A DNA stretch of 64,000 nt from Thermoplasmata archaeon (GCA_020054495.1 JAHWGK010000008.1:1-64000); one strand, 5' to 3'; shown: positions 25,285 to 34,950, numbered from the stretch's first letter. Translations and numbers: made by a program. Notes: generated from the letters alone by a model not told the origin.

Positions 25285-26922
25285 ATGAAGAAATACTTTA
25301 AGAATAAACTTTCACAAAAAATATTACTAACTATATTTATGGTATGTATCCTTCTCATATCAATAACAAGCAATGTATCAGGCTTATTTTTTACCAATTT
25401 GGACGGTATAGAATTAAATAGTTATGATTATATCAAAAACCCAATAGGAGGTCCTAAAGGGGTAAAACCCGGTCGAGTAGTCTGGGTTTGGAATCCAGAT
25501 GCTACAAAAAAGAATTTGACTGGCTATTGGTGGGAACCTGAAAATAACAATCAAACAATAATTGATCAGATGTTTTCACAAGCTCTAAGAAATCTAACTG
25601 ATACAAATAATTGTAATGAGGTTTGGGAACAGATATTTAGATATTTTAATAGAGTCCATGATAATGGAGATCGCGGTTATCAACAAGGTGAAAGTATATC
25701 TATTAAATTAAACCTGGCAAATAACCAGAATGAACCTTATGATAATTTGGATAACGATTTTGATGCAAACCCATATGTTGTAATAGCTCTTTTAAAACAG
25801 TTAATAAATAACGCAGGAATTCCTGAAGACTTTATCACAATTTTTGATGCCTCTACAGTCATGCAAGACTGGTTTTACAATCTAGTTGCTTCAGAGTTTC
25901 CAGAGATTCACTATATAGATGTATTTGGTGAAGCAGAGGGTCGTGAGAAAGTAGTAAGCAGTGAAACTCTTGTTTACTTTGCTTGGGGTCAATGTAAATA
26001 TAGAACACTCCCAAAATGTGTTGCTAACGCAGATTATATTATAAACATGCCACTTCTTAAAAGACATCCCATTATGAATGGAATTACTCTTGCAGGAAAA
26101 AACTTTTTTGGATGTTTTATGGAGGAAGTAACTCCTCTTCATCAGTATATGCAATGGGGATCCATTATGGGAAACCCTGCTCCACAAACTGATCTGTTAG
26201 GACATAAGGATCTAGGGAAGAAAACTTTATTGCTGGTGGGAGATGGAACATTTGCAACTCGGCAAAATATTAAAACAATCGAAAAATTTTATATGTATCC
26301 TTTTGACGATGATTGGACAAATAGTCTTTTTTTCTCACGGGACTCAGTGGCTTTAGATTCTGTTATGTATGATTTTTTAAAAGTTGAAGGGACTCATCCT
26401 AGTAGAGGATCACATAATTATCTTCATCAAGCAACTCGTCCACCTAAAAATCGTTATGATCCTGAAAATGATGGTGTGTTTCTTACTGAAAGTTTAGGTG
26501 TGCATGAACATTGTGATCCAGAGGTTGATGTTTTTTCTTTCGATAGATATTCTGGCCCTGATAAAAATGGAATTGACTACATTGCTCTTGGTGAAGAATA
26601 TGCATTGTTTTCTGTTGATATCTTAAAACCTATGCGTAAGTCTTTATGCATATTTGAAAACTTGCAAATACCGCTGCGAAAATTAAATACAACATTAATT
26701 ATAGGAAAAATCAATGTAAAAGCACAAGTAAATGGTATATTGGGAAACCCTGATCGGGTAGAATTTTATGTTGATGATGTCTTAGAAAACACTGATTTTG
26801 ATTATCCATATGAATGGCTATGGGATAACCCATCATTTATAAAATTATCTGAAATAACGGTGAAAGCCTACAGCAATAGCAGTATCGTCATTGATAAAAT
26901 CATGGTCTGGAAGTTCTTTTAA
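25285..26922 (+). CDS. secreted DUF362 protein
   Basis: 545 residues from ATG 25285 (after AGTGGGG); a GTG at 25276 is also possible. A signal peptide (ILLTIFMVCILLISITSNVSG) leads into a DUF362 domain: SIKLNLANN, ~residues 140-240 with FDASTVMQDW, then ADYIINMPLLKRHP and GITLAGKNFFGC. The C-terminal ~80 residues look like a beta-sandwich (VKAQVNGILGNPDRVEFYVD). DUF362 is widespread and lacks an assigned activity. Cytoplasmic DUF362 proteins are often fused to ferredoxin domains; this one is not and appears exported. It is the only plus-strand gene between S15 and the recJ-like gene. Confidence 0.8.
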   Translation: MKKYFKNKLSQKILLTIFMVCILLISITSNVSGLFFTNLDGIELNSYDYIKNPIGGPKGVKPGRVVWVWNPDATKKNLTGYWWEPENNNQTIIDQMFSQALRNLTDTNNCNEVWEQIFRYFNRVHDNGDRGYQQGESISIKLNLANNQNEPYDNLDNDFDANPYVVIALLKQLINNAGIPEDFITIFDASTVMQDWFYNLVASEFPEIHYIDVFGEAEGREKVVSSETLVYFAWGQCKYRTLPKCVANADYIINMPLLKRHPIMNGITLAGKNFFGCFMEEVTPLHQYMQWGSIMGNPAPQTDLLGHKDLGKKTLLLVGDGTFATRQNIKTIEKFYMYPFDDDWTNSLFFSRDSVALDSVMYDFLKVEGTHPSRGSHNYLHQATRPPKNRYDPENDGVFLTESLGVHEHCDPEVDVFSFDRYSGPDKNGIDYIALGEEYALFSVDILKPMRKSLCIFENLQIPLRKLNTTLIIGKINVKAQVNGILGNPDRVEFYVDDVLENTDFDYPYEWLWDNPSFIKLSEITVKAYSNSSIVIDKIMVWKFF

Positions 26923-26934
26923 GAATAATAGTTT

Positions 26935-27393
26935 TTATTCAAACATCAATTTTGCTTGGTCAAGACTGTATTTCCAACCAGCTGGAAGTCTATTTTGGCT
27001 ATGATAGTATTTTGTAAGACGTCTTATCTTAGCCTCAGTAAGATGCAAATTCCTTTTGTTTTCCAAATCCTTTTTATTAATATCCAGATGTTTTTTCAAC
27101 TGAAGAGCAGTTTGTATGAGATTCCTTAAATCCTCTGGGATCTCTGGTTTAATGTTATTTCCTTCAAGTATTTTCGATATTTTTTTCCCAGTTGCAAGTT
27201 TTACATCAGGAACAGCATATTGATCTCTTAAAATTAGTCCTATTTCACTAGTAGATTTGCCAGTTTTAGCAAGTTCTAAAACTCTGGATTCAACCTCCCT
27301 AGGATTTAATGAACTCCATTCAGGATGTTTTTTTCTATCAACAGGATAAGTTGAACCGGATTGCCCCTTTCGTCTTGCATGCATTCTTGCCAT
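26935..27393 (-). CDS. rpsO: 30S ribosomal protein S15 (uS15)
   Basis: 152 residues from ATG 27393. The N-terminal extension MARMHARRKGQSGSTYP is typical of archaeal S15, which is longer than the ~89-residue bacterial form. The rRNA-binding C-terminal part (LQLKKHLDINKKDLENK, RRLTKYYHSQNRLPAGW) is intact. An earlier in-frame TTG (27408) was not chosen because it adds residues absent from the family. GGAG lies 12 bases upstream of the ATG. Confidence 0.95.
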   Translation of the reverse strand: MARMHARRKGQSGSTYPVDRKKHPEWSSLNPREVESRVLELAKTGKSTSEIGLILRDQYAVPDVKLATGKKISKILEGNNIKPEIPEDLRNLIQTALQLKKHLDINKKDLENKRNLHLTEAKIRRLTKYYHSQNRLPAGWKYSLDQAKLMFE

Positions 27394-27442
27394 TGTATTA
27401 TACTCCAAGATTTAAAGTAACTCCAGAATAAGATTATAATAT

Positions 27443-28132
27443 TTATCCTTTACCCTTAGAAATTTTACTTTTTTTCCATGCATCTCTTATCACAGGGTTT
27501 CTTTTCATATATTCATCCACTAAATCTTTTGGAACTTTATTAAACTGACAGGAGAAATTAATACATTTTGGACAGAATTTTAAAAGAAATAAAGATATAA
27601 AAACTAAGTATGAAATTATTGTAGTTATAAGGATAACTAAAGAACCTAAAATTTTATAAATATTTGAATTTGGATCTATTGATAATATAAACCAAATACA
27701 ATAAAGCTCAGATGCAATAGGAAAGCATCCAAGAAATGCAAAACCTAAAAAAGACCCAAATTTTTCAATAGGACTAATAGGTTTAGGATTATATTTCCAA
27801 ATTTTTGGGAAAAAATTATTACCTGGGCAGTTTAAAAATTTTTTATTTTCTGCATAATATGGACAATGACTACAATTTAATTTTATCTCAATTATAAAGA
27901 AAAATAACACAATAAATATGATGTAAATCAACAGAAGCCACCAAAAATTAGTAATTTTTCCAGTAATAATTAAGCCAAATGTTGCAATAATTATAAATGA
28001 AAAAACAGTTTTCATTGAAATTTTTTGTTGATTTTTATCCAACTTACAATCTAGCTTACCTTTGTTTTTACATTTATTACAGTTTGAATTTGGATCAAGA
28101 GTACAAATATTGTATGGATTTCTGTTCATCAT
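27443..28132 (-). CDS. cysteine-rich membrane protein of unknown function
   Basis: 229 residues. About four membrane helices (near residues 42-62, 66-88, 123-148, 158-183). Three cysteine groups flank the helices: CNKCKNKGKLDC near the N-terminus, CSHCPYYAENKKFLNC after helix two, and CPKCINFSC after helix four. Paired CxxC motifs on the same probable side of the membrane suggest metal or iron-sulfur binding, or redox-active thiols. I do not recognise the family. Its ATG at 28132 faces away from the FAD/Fe-S operon across a ~100-base gap. Confidence 0.65.
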   Translation of the reverse strand: MMNRNPYNICTLDPNSNCNKCKNKGKLDCKLDKNQQKISMKTVFSFIIIATFGLIITGKITNFWWLLLIYIIFIVLFFFIIEIKLNCSHCPYYAENKKFLNCPGNNFFPKIWKYNPKPISPIEKFGSFLGFAFLGCFPIASELYCIWFILSIDPNSNIYKILGSLVILITTIISYLVFISLFLLKFCPKCINFSCQFNKVPKDLVDEYMKRNPVIRDAWKKSKISKGKG

Positions 28133-28236
28133 TTCAAGTTAATAAACCATCTAATTTAATTATTTATGGTTTATAGAAAACATTTAAGAGGAATAATTCT
28201 ATGACGGAAGCTTTACTATCAACGATTGGGGGTAAA

Positions 28237-30198
28237 ATGACATTAGATAAAGTGTTATCAACGGAAAAAGCAGAATTAGAAGAGGCTGTAAAAATTGCCA
28301 ATAAAGGAACACATTGTGGTATGTGTAAGGTTGATTTTTTAGAATCAGGTTTATGCCCAGCTGGTAAAAAACATGGATTTGCTGCATATTGGCCTGAAGG
28401 AAGAATGGAAATTGTAAAAGCTCTTTATTCTGATAAAATAAAACCTACAAAGGAATTATTGGAAATTGCCAATTCCTGTACAATTTGTGGTATTTGCGAC
28501 AAACAATGCAACTTTATTACACATCTTAGACCAGAAAAAGTTAGCAAGGCTTTGAAGGAATATGTCAATAAATTAGACGATAAAGATATTGTAACTATTC
28601 CTGAAAATCAAACATTAAAGGACATTCGATCAATAGTTGGAGAGAGATGGGCATCTAATGACCCAGCAGTTATTGTATCTTATACAAAGACAATCATTAC
28701 TGAGGATGCTGGAGTGAATTTTTACGTTGTTATGCCTGAAACAACAGAAGAAGTAGCTGAAGTTGTTAAATATGCAGATAAAAACAATATTCCATATCTT
28801 CCACGTGGAAATGGAACATTACTATCGATGTTTATAGAAACACTTCTTGCAAAAGCTGTTGGTCTAGAGAAAGGAATAATATTTGATTTTAGAAGACTGA
28901 GAAAACTTGAAATCGATATAGATAATAAAACAGCAACAATTGGTGTTGGAATAACAGCATTCGAGCTTCAAAAAGAAGCCTATAAACATGAAATGCGCGC
29001 TCTTGTTGCTGAAGCAGAGGCTCATTTGTGTGTAAATATTGCATCAGTTGGAATTATTTCTACTTGGGGTAATACTTACGGATGGGGGTCTGACAATTTT
29101 ATTGATGCAACTCTAGTTAATTCAAAAGGTAATATTGTCCGTCATAGCGATGAGGAAGTATCCAATCCTTATTCAACTAACAATAAATTCACAAATCTTA
29201 CATTAACTCCATCAAAAATCATTACTGAGGCAACTGTAAAACTCCATCCTATATTTGAAGATGAAGAAGCACTTTTAATTCCATTTGAAAAACTTGATGA
29301 TACACTTGACCTTGCGATGACACTTGCAAAAAGAAATATTGGACTTTCTCTTGCTGTAATATCAAGTAAATATCTATCTGAGTTCATCTGTCCAACAAAT
29401 GAAATCGCAGAGGATTTTGACTTTATTGCACAAAATTATCTAAAAATGAACTATTTATTAGATGTTATATGTGATAAGTACGATAAGAAGACAGTGCAAG
29501 ATCTAGCTGATGTTTTTATTGATGAAAATATGATGAAATCCTTGATTCTTGGATCACCTAGGCTTGCTTCACTTAAAGAAAGTGAATTTCTAAAAATTCT
29601 ATCTGAGGAAAAGGATCCCCTCAAAGCAATATTTACAGGACCGATGAGAAAACATTTGGAAAAAGCATTAGATCCATCGCCAGAACAAATATCAAAGGTT
29701 TTTGATGAAGATTTACAGGATTTTTTCAAAAAAGTATATTCAAAACCAGAAATGACAGATGTTGTTTGGCTTCATTCATTTAGGATTCTACCTAGCAGAC
29801 TAATGAGACAGAGAATGTTCATGTTGAGAGGTGGATATATTGTTGCAGATAAAGAGAAAATATTGAACCTAAACAAAATGCTCAAAGAAACAGGTGATAA
29901 ATACAAATTATCAAACGCCCTTGGATTTATTAGTTTCATTGAGAATGGTAAATTTGCATTTGTAGAATATGATTACTACTTTGATCATTTGGATCCTGAC
30001 TCTCATAATCGTTTGAACCAGGCAATTGTTGAAACATTACAATTGGAACTCAAAATTAAAGGTTTGTTACCAATTGAATATGTTTTTCATAAGGGTTTAC
30101 ATCGAAAGGAGCATTTATTTTATCCAATGCCCGAGGGTCTATCAGACGATGAATTAAAAATATTAGGAGAAATGGTTCAATCTGTCGTTGGAGGATAA
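28237..30198 (+). CDS. FAD-linked oxidoreductase with N-terminal Fe-S motifs, paralogue A
   Basis: 653 residues from ATG 28237, chosen because GGGGGTAAAATGACA matches the leader of paralogue B and the proteins then align from residue one; an upstream ATG (28201) would add 12 residues. N-terminal cysteines: THCGMC ... GLCPAG and the ferredoxin-like SCTICGICDKQC (C-x2-C-x2-C-x3-C). Residues ~150-340 are a GlcD-type FAD_binding_4 domain. Its FAD loop (PRGNGTLLSMFIET) departs from the Gly/Ser/Ala-rich loop of paralogue B (PRSGGTAFSAAAPT), so FAD binding may be altered. Family members oxidise 2-hydroxyacids or make ether lipids. The substrate is unknown. Confidence 0.82.
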   Translation: MTLDKVLSTEKAELEEAVKIANKGTHCGMCKVDFLESGLCPAGKKHGFAAYWPEGRMEIVKALYSDKIKPTKELLEIANSCTICGICDKQCNFITHLRPEKVSKALKEYVNKLDDKDIVTIPENQTLKDIRSIVGERWASNDPAVIVSYTKTIITEDAGVNFYVVMPETTEEVAEVVKYADKNNIPYLPRGNGTLLSMFIETLLAKAVGLEKGIIFDFRRLRKLEIDIDNKTATIGVGITAFELQKEAYKHEMRALVAEAEAHLCVNIASVGIISTWGNTYGWGSDNFIDATLVNSKGNIVRHSDEEVSNPYSTNNKFTNLTLTPSKIITEATVKLHPIFEDEEALLIPFEKLDDTLDLAMTLAKRNIGLSLAVISSKYLSEFICPTNEIAEDFDFIAQNYLKMNYLLDVICDKYDKKTVQDLADVFIDENMMKSLILGSPRLASLKESEFLKILSEEKDPLKAIFTGPMRKHLEKALDPSPEQISKVFDEDLQDFFKKVYSKPEMTDVVWLHSFRILPSRLMRQRMFMLRGGYIVADKEKILNLNKMLKETGDKYKLSNALGFISFIENGKFAFVEYDYYFDHLDPDSHNRLNQAIVETLQLELKIKGLLPIEYVFHKGLHRKEHLFYPMPEGLSDDELKILGEMVQSVVGG

Positions 30199-30206
30199 TA
30201 AAGTTT

Positions 30207-30611
30207 ATGAAGTTCTTATCTGAAGAGTGGATTGAAAAAGCTAAAAAAATAGCTACTGAAAAATTAGACCCAGAAAAAGACCTAAAAAAGGCAACAACTT
30301 CGCTATTGAATATAATTGAAAACATACCTCCTGATGGCAAAACTGTTTATTTCTACCTATCAGTAAAAGAAGGTAATCTTCAAGAAATGCTAATAAATCA
30401 GTCTGGATCACTGCTTGATAAAAATGCAGAATTTGTAGTAACTGGTAATTACGACACTTTTGGTCAAATCTTTAAAGGAGAAATGAGTACACTCATTGCT
30501 TTAATAAAAAATAGAGTAAAAATTAAAGGAGATAAAGTAAAAGCCCTTAAATTTGTAAAGCCAATTGATAAAATTAATGATTGTTTAAGAGAGCTAGAAA
30601 CTGAATTTTAA
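30207..30611 (+). CDS. SCP2-like lipid-carrier protein a
   Basis: 134 residues. It looks like a stand-alone sterol-carrier-protein-2 domain, a small alpha/beta fold with a hydrophobic tunnel: KLDPEKDLKKATTSLLNIIE, TVYFYLSVKEGNLQEM, GNYDTFGQIFKGEMSTLIALI and VKIKGDKVKALKFVKP. It begins with the F-L-S-E-E-W-I signature shared by the two paralogues at 32723 and 34544. It starts 8 bases after paralogue A. Likely role (inference): binding or presenting a hydrophobic acyl or isoprenoid substrate to the neighbouring enzymes. Confidence 0.75.
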   Translation: MKFLSEEWIEKAKKIATEKLDPEKDLKKATTSLLNIIENIPPDGKTVYFYLSVKEGNLQEMLINQSGSLLDKNAEFVVTGNYDTFGQIFKGEMSTLIALIKNRVKIKGDKVKALKFVKPIDKINDCLRELETEF

Positions 30612-30752
30612 ACATATTTAATTTTAAATTATGAAAAAATTGATGCGATATTATCCTTTATTTATTTTTTTATATATTTTCCAATAAAAACCTTTAATAA
30701 TATGAGTTGTTATCATTTCTATTGTATATATTATTATTTTGGGGGAAAAAAC

Positions 30753-32723
30753 ATGACATCAGATAATGTTTTGGTTATGGAGAAAACATCATTTAAAGAC
30801 GCAGTTACTATTGCAAAAAAAGGTACCCATTGTGGCATGTGCAGATTTGATTTTCTTGGAAGTGGCGTGTGCCCAGCGGGTAGAAAACATGGATTTTTAG
30901 CATATTGGCCACAAGGGCGCATGGAAATCGTGAAACAATTGGATTCAGGCCGAGTTAAACCTACAGAGAAGCTAAAAGATATTGTTAATTCGTGTAATCT
31001 TTGTGGTATTTGTGATAAACAATGTAATTTTATTACACAATTACGACCCGAAAAGGTTGCAGGCGCATTAAAAGAATATGTTGATAGTCTAGATGAAAGT
31101 GAAATTCAGCATGTTCCTGAGGACGATATTCTTCACGGATTACGTGAAATTGTCGGTGATGATTGGGCAACAAATGATCCTATTATAATCTCCGCCTATA
31201 CAATGACAATTCTTCCCCCAGATAATAAACTAAATTATTATGTTGTAATGCCAGAAAATACAGAGCAAATATCAAAGATTGTAAAATTTGCTAATAAAAA
31301 CAATGTCCCATATTTACCGCGAAGTGGTGGAACAGCATTTTCAGCAGCTGCACCAACTGTTTTGGTAAAAGGTCTTAGTCTTGAACAAGGAATTATTATC
31401 GATCTTTATAGATTAAGAAATCTCGAGATTCATCCTGATAGTCAAACTGCAACAATAGGCGCAGGTATTACTATGTTTGAACTGCAAAAAGAAGCACTTA
31501 ATCATAAATTAAGAGCATTGGCGGCAGAAGCTGGAGCACATGTATGCTCTAATATTTTGACAACAGGAATTATCTCTACTTGGGGAAACAAATACGGAGC
31601 TTTTGCAGATAATTTTATTGATTTAACAACAGTAGATGATGAAGGCAATATTAAAAAACATAGTGATTGGGAGAGAAACAATCCTTATTCCACAGAACCT
31701 GGTTTTACAAATCTATCTCTCACTCCATCTGTAATTGTAACTGAAGCCGTGGTTAAACTACATCCAGTTTTTGATGATGAAGAAGCTGTTCTTGTGCCAT
31801 TTGATAACATTAGAGATGCCTTTAGACTTTTAATTAAGTTAGGAAAACGTGATGTAGGTTTATCACTTGCTGTTCTCTCACGTAAATATCTTGCTGAGTT
31901 TCTAAGTCCAACCATCCAAATCTCTAAAGACTTTGATTATGTTTGTAAAAACTATCTTAAACTAAACTATGTAGTAGCTGTCATCTGCGATCAAAATGAC
32001 AAAAAAATTGTAGAAGATATGGTAAATTGTACAATTGATCAATCTTTAATGAAGAGTCTGATATTAGGTGCTCCTAGATTTTCAAAACTTAGAGATAGTG
32101 AATTTTTAAAGATACTTTCAGAGGAAGAAGACCCTCTGAAAGCAATATTTGCTGGCCCAATGAGAAAACATTTGGAAAAAGCATTAGATCCATCACCTGA
32201 ACAAGTTTCGAAAGTTTTTGATGAAGATTTGCAGGATTTTTTCAAAAAAGTTTATTCCAAACCAGAAATGACCGATATTGTTTGGCTACATGCATTTCGA
32301 ATACTTCCTACAAGAATGATGAGACAGCAAATGTTTATGGGGCCTGGAGGAGCTATGTGGACTGGAGATGAAGACCATTATTTGAATTGGATCCAAATGT
32401 TTGCAGACATGGGAGATAAATTAGATGTTGAACATTCACTTGGTTTCATTAGCCCACTGGATCATGGTAAGTTTGCATATATGGAATATGACTATTATTA
32501 TGATCATAATGATCCTGAGGAACGCAATAAAATAAGTAAGATTACTGTTGACTCAATGGAACAATCATTAGTAATGGGGAAAGTACTCACAATTCTAAAT
32601 TATTTATACAAAGGTATATACCGTAAAGAACATGTTCTATATCCAATAGCTAAGGGAATTTCAGAGGAAGAGCAAGAACTGTTCAAAGAATTGCTAGGAA
32701 CAGTTCTAGGGGAGGAAATATAA
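30753..32723 (+). CDS. FAD-linked oxidoreductase with N-terminal Fe-S motifs, paralogue B
   Basis: 656 residues from ATG 30753, behind GGGGG; an in-frame start at 30702 would add an unlikely Tyr/Cys-rich leader. Cysteine motifs as in paralogue A (THCGMC ... GVCPAG; SCNLCGICDKQC). The FAD_binding_4 domain keeps PRSGGTAFSAAAPTVL and GIIIDLYRLRNLEI, closer to active GlcD-type enzymes than A. A ~60-residue block (SEFLKILSEE to IVWLH) is almost unchanged between A and B, while the rest is far more divergent. It may pass electrons through its Fe-S clusters to a ferredoxin or membrane carrier. Own promoter likely in the 141-base gap upstream. Confidence 0.84.
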   Translation: MTSDNVLVMEKTSFKDAVTIAKKGTHCGMCRFDFLGSGVCPAGRKHGFLAYWPQGRMEIVKQLDSGRVKPTEKLKDIVNSCNLCGICDKQCNFITQLRPEKVAGALKEYVDSLDESEIQHVPEDDILHGLREIVGDDWATNDPIIISAYTMTILPPDNKLNYYVVMPENTEQISKIVKFANKNNVPYLPRSGGTAFSAAAPTVLVKGLSLEQGIIIDLYRLRNLEIHPDSQTATIGAGITMFELQKEALNHKLRALAAEAGAHVCSNILTTGIISTWGNKYGAFADNFIDLTTVDDEGNIKKHSDWERNNPYSTEPGFTNLSLTPSVIVTEAVVKLHPVFDDEEAVLVPFDNIRDAFRLLIKLGKRDVGLSLAVLSRKYLAEFLSPTIQISKDFDYVCKNYLKLNYVVAVICDQNDKKIVEDMVNCTIDQSLMKSLILGAPRFSKLRDSEFLKILSEEEDPLKAIFAGPMRKHLEKALDPSPEQVSKVFDEDLQDFFKKVYSKPEMTDIVWLHAFRILPTRMMRQQMFMGPGGAMWTGDEDHYLNWIQMFADMGDKLDVEHSLGFISPLDHGKFAYMEYDYYYDHNDPEERNKISKITVDSMEQSLVMGKVLTILNYLYKGIYRKEHVLYPIAKGISEEEQELFKELLGTVLGEEI

Positions 32724-33136
32724 TGGTAAAATTTCTTTCAGAAGAATGGATTGAGATTGGTAAAAAATATATGATTGAAAAGCTCGATCCAGTAAAAGAT
32801 TTGAAAAGTATAACCACATCTTTACTTGGCGTTGTAGAGCATATTCCACCAGATGACTCAACAATGAATTTCTATCTAGAACTTGAAGGTGGAAAATTAA
32901 AGGATTTTATCGTTAACACTGGGTACACTTTTGAAGAAAAAGAAGCTGCTTATGAAATTAAAGGTAACTACGGTACATATAAAAGCGTTCTTAAAGGAGA
33001 GATGAGTCTGGGTATTGCTGTTTTAAAAAACAGATTAAAAGTAAAGGGAAGTAAAATGGCAGCTCTTAAGCTAATTAAACCGCTTGATGGAGTAATTGTA
33101 TCGCTGCAAGAAATCACAGATGAATTTGAAGAATAA
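32723..33136 (+). CDS. SCP2-like lipid-carrier protein b
   Basis: 137 residues, paralogue of the 30207 protein: KFLSEEWIEIGKKYMIEKL, GNYGTYKSVLKGEMSLGIAVL and LKVKGSKMAALKLIKPL. Its start overlaps the stop of paralogue B (TAATG), so translation is coupled. The pairing of each FAD/Fe-S enzyme with an SCP2-like protein shows that a two-gene unit was duplicated in tandem, and suggests that enzyme and carrier act together. Confidence 0.76.
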   Translation: MVKFLSEEWIEIGKKYMIEKLDPVKDLKSITTSLLGVVEHIPPDDSTMNFYLELEGGKLKDFIVNTGYTFEEKEAAYEIKGNYGTYKSVLKGEMSLGIAVLKNRLKVKGSKMAALKLIKPLDGVIVSLQEITDEFEE

Positions 33137-33177
33137 TTAAAAGTCAATTTGAAAGAATTAATTGAAGAGGGTTGAAT

Positions 33178-34539
33178 ATGGCAGTGTCAAATCAATATGC
33201 TGAAATAAAAAAGCTATTAGATAAGTTTATTACTCCTAGCGAGTCTTGGACTCCTGTAGAAAAAGCACTTTTTACTCCTGAGATGTTTTTTACAAATTAT
33301 AAGAAGAATCAGGAGTTGCTTTTACCTGCGATAAAACATAGCTTCAAACATCACTATGAAAACAATGTTCTTTTCAAAAGATTATGTGAAGTAGACAATG
33401 TCACAGTTGATAATATCAAAACATTAGATGACGTAAAAAAGATACCACTACTCCCTGATAGTTTTTTCAAAGATTATCCTGAAGGTAAAGGCTTTTTGAC
33501 ATGGTTGGATAACATATATACAGGCTCAACTCCAATGCCAAATTTCAGAACTGAAGCACCAGATCATGATGAGGTTATCGAGCAGTTTAACCAAAAAGGT
33601 GTTTCCATCATGTTTACAAGTGGTACATCTGGTAGATTCAGTTTTATTCCAAGAAATACAGGCTCATGGGATCGTCTTAGATACAATGCAATTAGATCTA
33701 TTGTCGAATTAATGGATTATGATCCAAATGACTCTGTAGTTTTACTAATACCGGATCCAAGGCAGACCAATCTTACAATTGCTGGTCTTTTTGGTATAGC
33801 TTATGATTTATACAAACCAGAAAACATTCATGTTGCACTTGAAGACACAAAAATTACCACCCAGTTTTTACGTATGCAAAGAGCAGATACAATCGGGCTT
33901 AAAGAAAAAATAAAAGCAAAAGCAATGGCGAAATTAAGCCCAATTGTCCAGAAGAAATCAGACCTCAGAATGATTGCTCTTTTTGAAAAATTCGAAAAAG
34001 AAGGAAAAAGAGCAAATATTGCAGGTCCTCCTTTTTGGCTTAATAGAGTTATGGAAAGAATGATAAAAGAAGATAGAAAAGTAAAATTACCTGACAGTCA
34101 AGTTCTAACAGGAGGCGGCTGGAAAGCCGAAGAAGATAAAAGGGCGCCAGAGGAAGCCTTCCGGGAGAAAGTTGAAGATATTCTCGGTATTCCTCAAAAT
34201 CGTTATCATGATGTTTATGCTATGTCCGAATGCAGCTCTGTTTTTTTAAGCTGTGAAGGACATTACAAACATGTTCCACCAACAATTATACCGCTTGTTT
34301 TAGACGAAGAGCTTAAACCAATTGGCTATAATAAATTTGGTCGTTTTGCATTTATTGACCCAATACCTGACAGCTACCCAGGTTTTATTATAACAGGTGA
34401 CAAAGTAAAACTGTTTGAAAAATGCCCAGTGTGTAATCATGAGGGGCCAGTACTTGACATTGAAGTTGCTCGCCTGCCAGGAGTTGAAGGGCGAGGTTGT
34501 GCAGCTGTAATGGCTGAGCTAATGGAATCGGAGGAATAA
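33178..34539 (+). CDS. LuxE-like acyl-protein synthetase / acyl-activating enzyme
   Basis: 453 residues from ATG 33178 (GAGGG upstream). The fold resembles LuxE and PaaK, adenylate-forming enzymes that activate a carboxylic acid as acyl-AMP. Seen: PLLPDSFFKDY, the nucleotide-binding MFTSGTSGRFSFIPR (~residues 142-156), LTGGGWKAEE and MSECSSVFLSC; a late CPVCNHEGP may bind metal. In luminous bacteria LuxE activates fatty acids for the reductase LuxC. A LuxC homologue follows two genes later, making acid-to-aldehyde reduction the simplest reading. No luciferase genes occur here. Confidence 0.82.
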   Translation: MAVSNQYAEIKKLLDKFITPSESWTPVEKALFTPEMFFTNYKKNQELLLPAIKHSFKHHYENNVLFKRLCEVDNVTVDNIKTLDDVKKIPLLPDSFFKDYPEGKGFLTWLDNIYTGSTPMPNFRTEAPDHDEVIEQFNQKGVSIMFTSGTSGRFSFIPRNTGSWDRLRYNAIRSIVELMDYDPNDSVVLLIPDPRQTNLTIAGLFGIAYDLYKPENIHVALEDTKITTQFLRMQRADTIGLKEKIKAKAMAKLSPIVQKKSDLRMIALFEKFEKEGKRANIAGPPFWLNRVMERMIKEDRKVKLPDSQVLTGGGWKAEEDKRAPEEAFREKVEDILGIPQNRYHDVYAMSECSSVFLSCEGHYKHVPPTIIPLVLDEELKPIGYNKFGRFAFIDPIPDSYPGFIITGDKVKLFEKCPVCNHEGPVLDIEVARLPGVEGRGCAAVMAELMESEE

Positions 34540-34543
34540 GACA

Positions 34544-34945
34544 ATGGTTCGTTTCCCATCCGATGAATGGATTAAAATATTTAAAGAAGAGCTGAATAAA
34601 AATAAATCATATGAAGAAGCCGCTAAAACATGGGAGGGAGACTTTCTCTTTGTGGTTACCCCTGATGAAGAATTAAAAGAAGAAGTTACTTTTTATGTTG
34701 ATCTCTGGCATGGAAAATGTAAAGATGCATATCTTGTAAATGATAATAAAACAGCAGCATTCATTTTTAAAGGACCATATTCTAACTGGAAGAAAGTAAT
34801 AAACAAAGAGCTTGACCCAATTCGTGGATTAATCAGGGGAATGTTCACTATTGAAGGAGATTCAAAGGTAATTCTTGACCAATCTAAAGCAGCCCAAGAG
34901 CTTGTAAATACTGCAAGTACCATTCCAGTCGAATTTGAGGTATAA
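34544..34945 (+). CDS. SCP2-like protein c
   Basis: 133 residues, the most divergent of the three SCP2-like proteins: it starts VRFPSDEWIKIFKEEL and keeps FIFKGPYSNWKKVINKELDP and FTIEGDSKVILDQSKAA. It sits between the LuxE-like and LuxC-like genes with gaps of 4 and 5 bases. Inference: it presents the acyl substrate, or the lipid product, between these two enzymes. Confidence 0.72.
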   Translation: MVRFPSDEWIKIFKEELNKNKSYEEAAKTWEGDFLFVVTPDEELKEEVTFYVDLWHGKCKDAYLVNDNKTAAFIFKGPYSNWKKVINKELDPIRGLIRGMFTIEGDSKVILDQSKAAQELVNTASTIPVEFEV

Positions 34946-34950
34946 CTTAT

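Noticed and set aside
27394-27408. TTG start for S15
   Set aside because: Adds five residues not found in S15; the internal ATG begins the family's conserved N-terminus.
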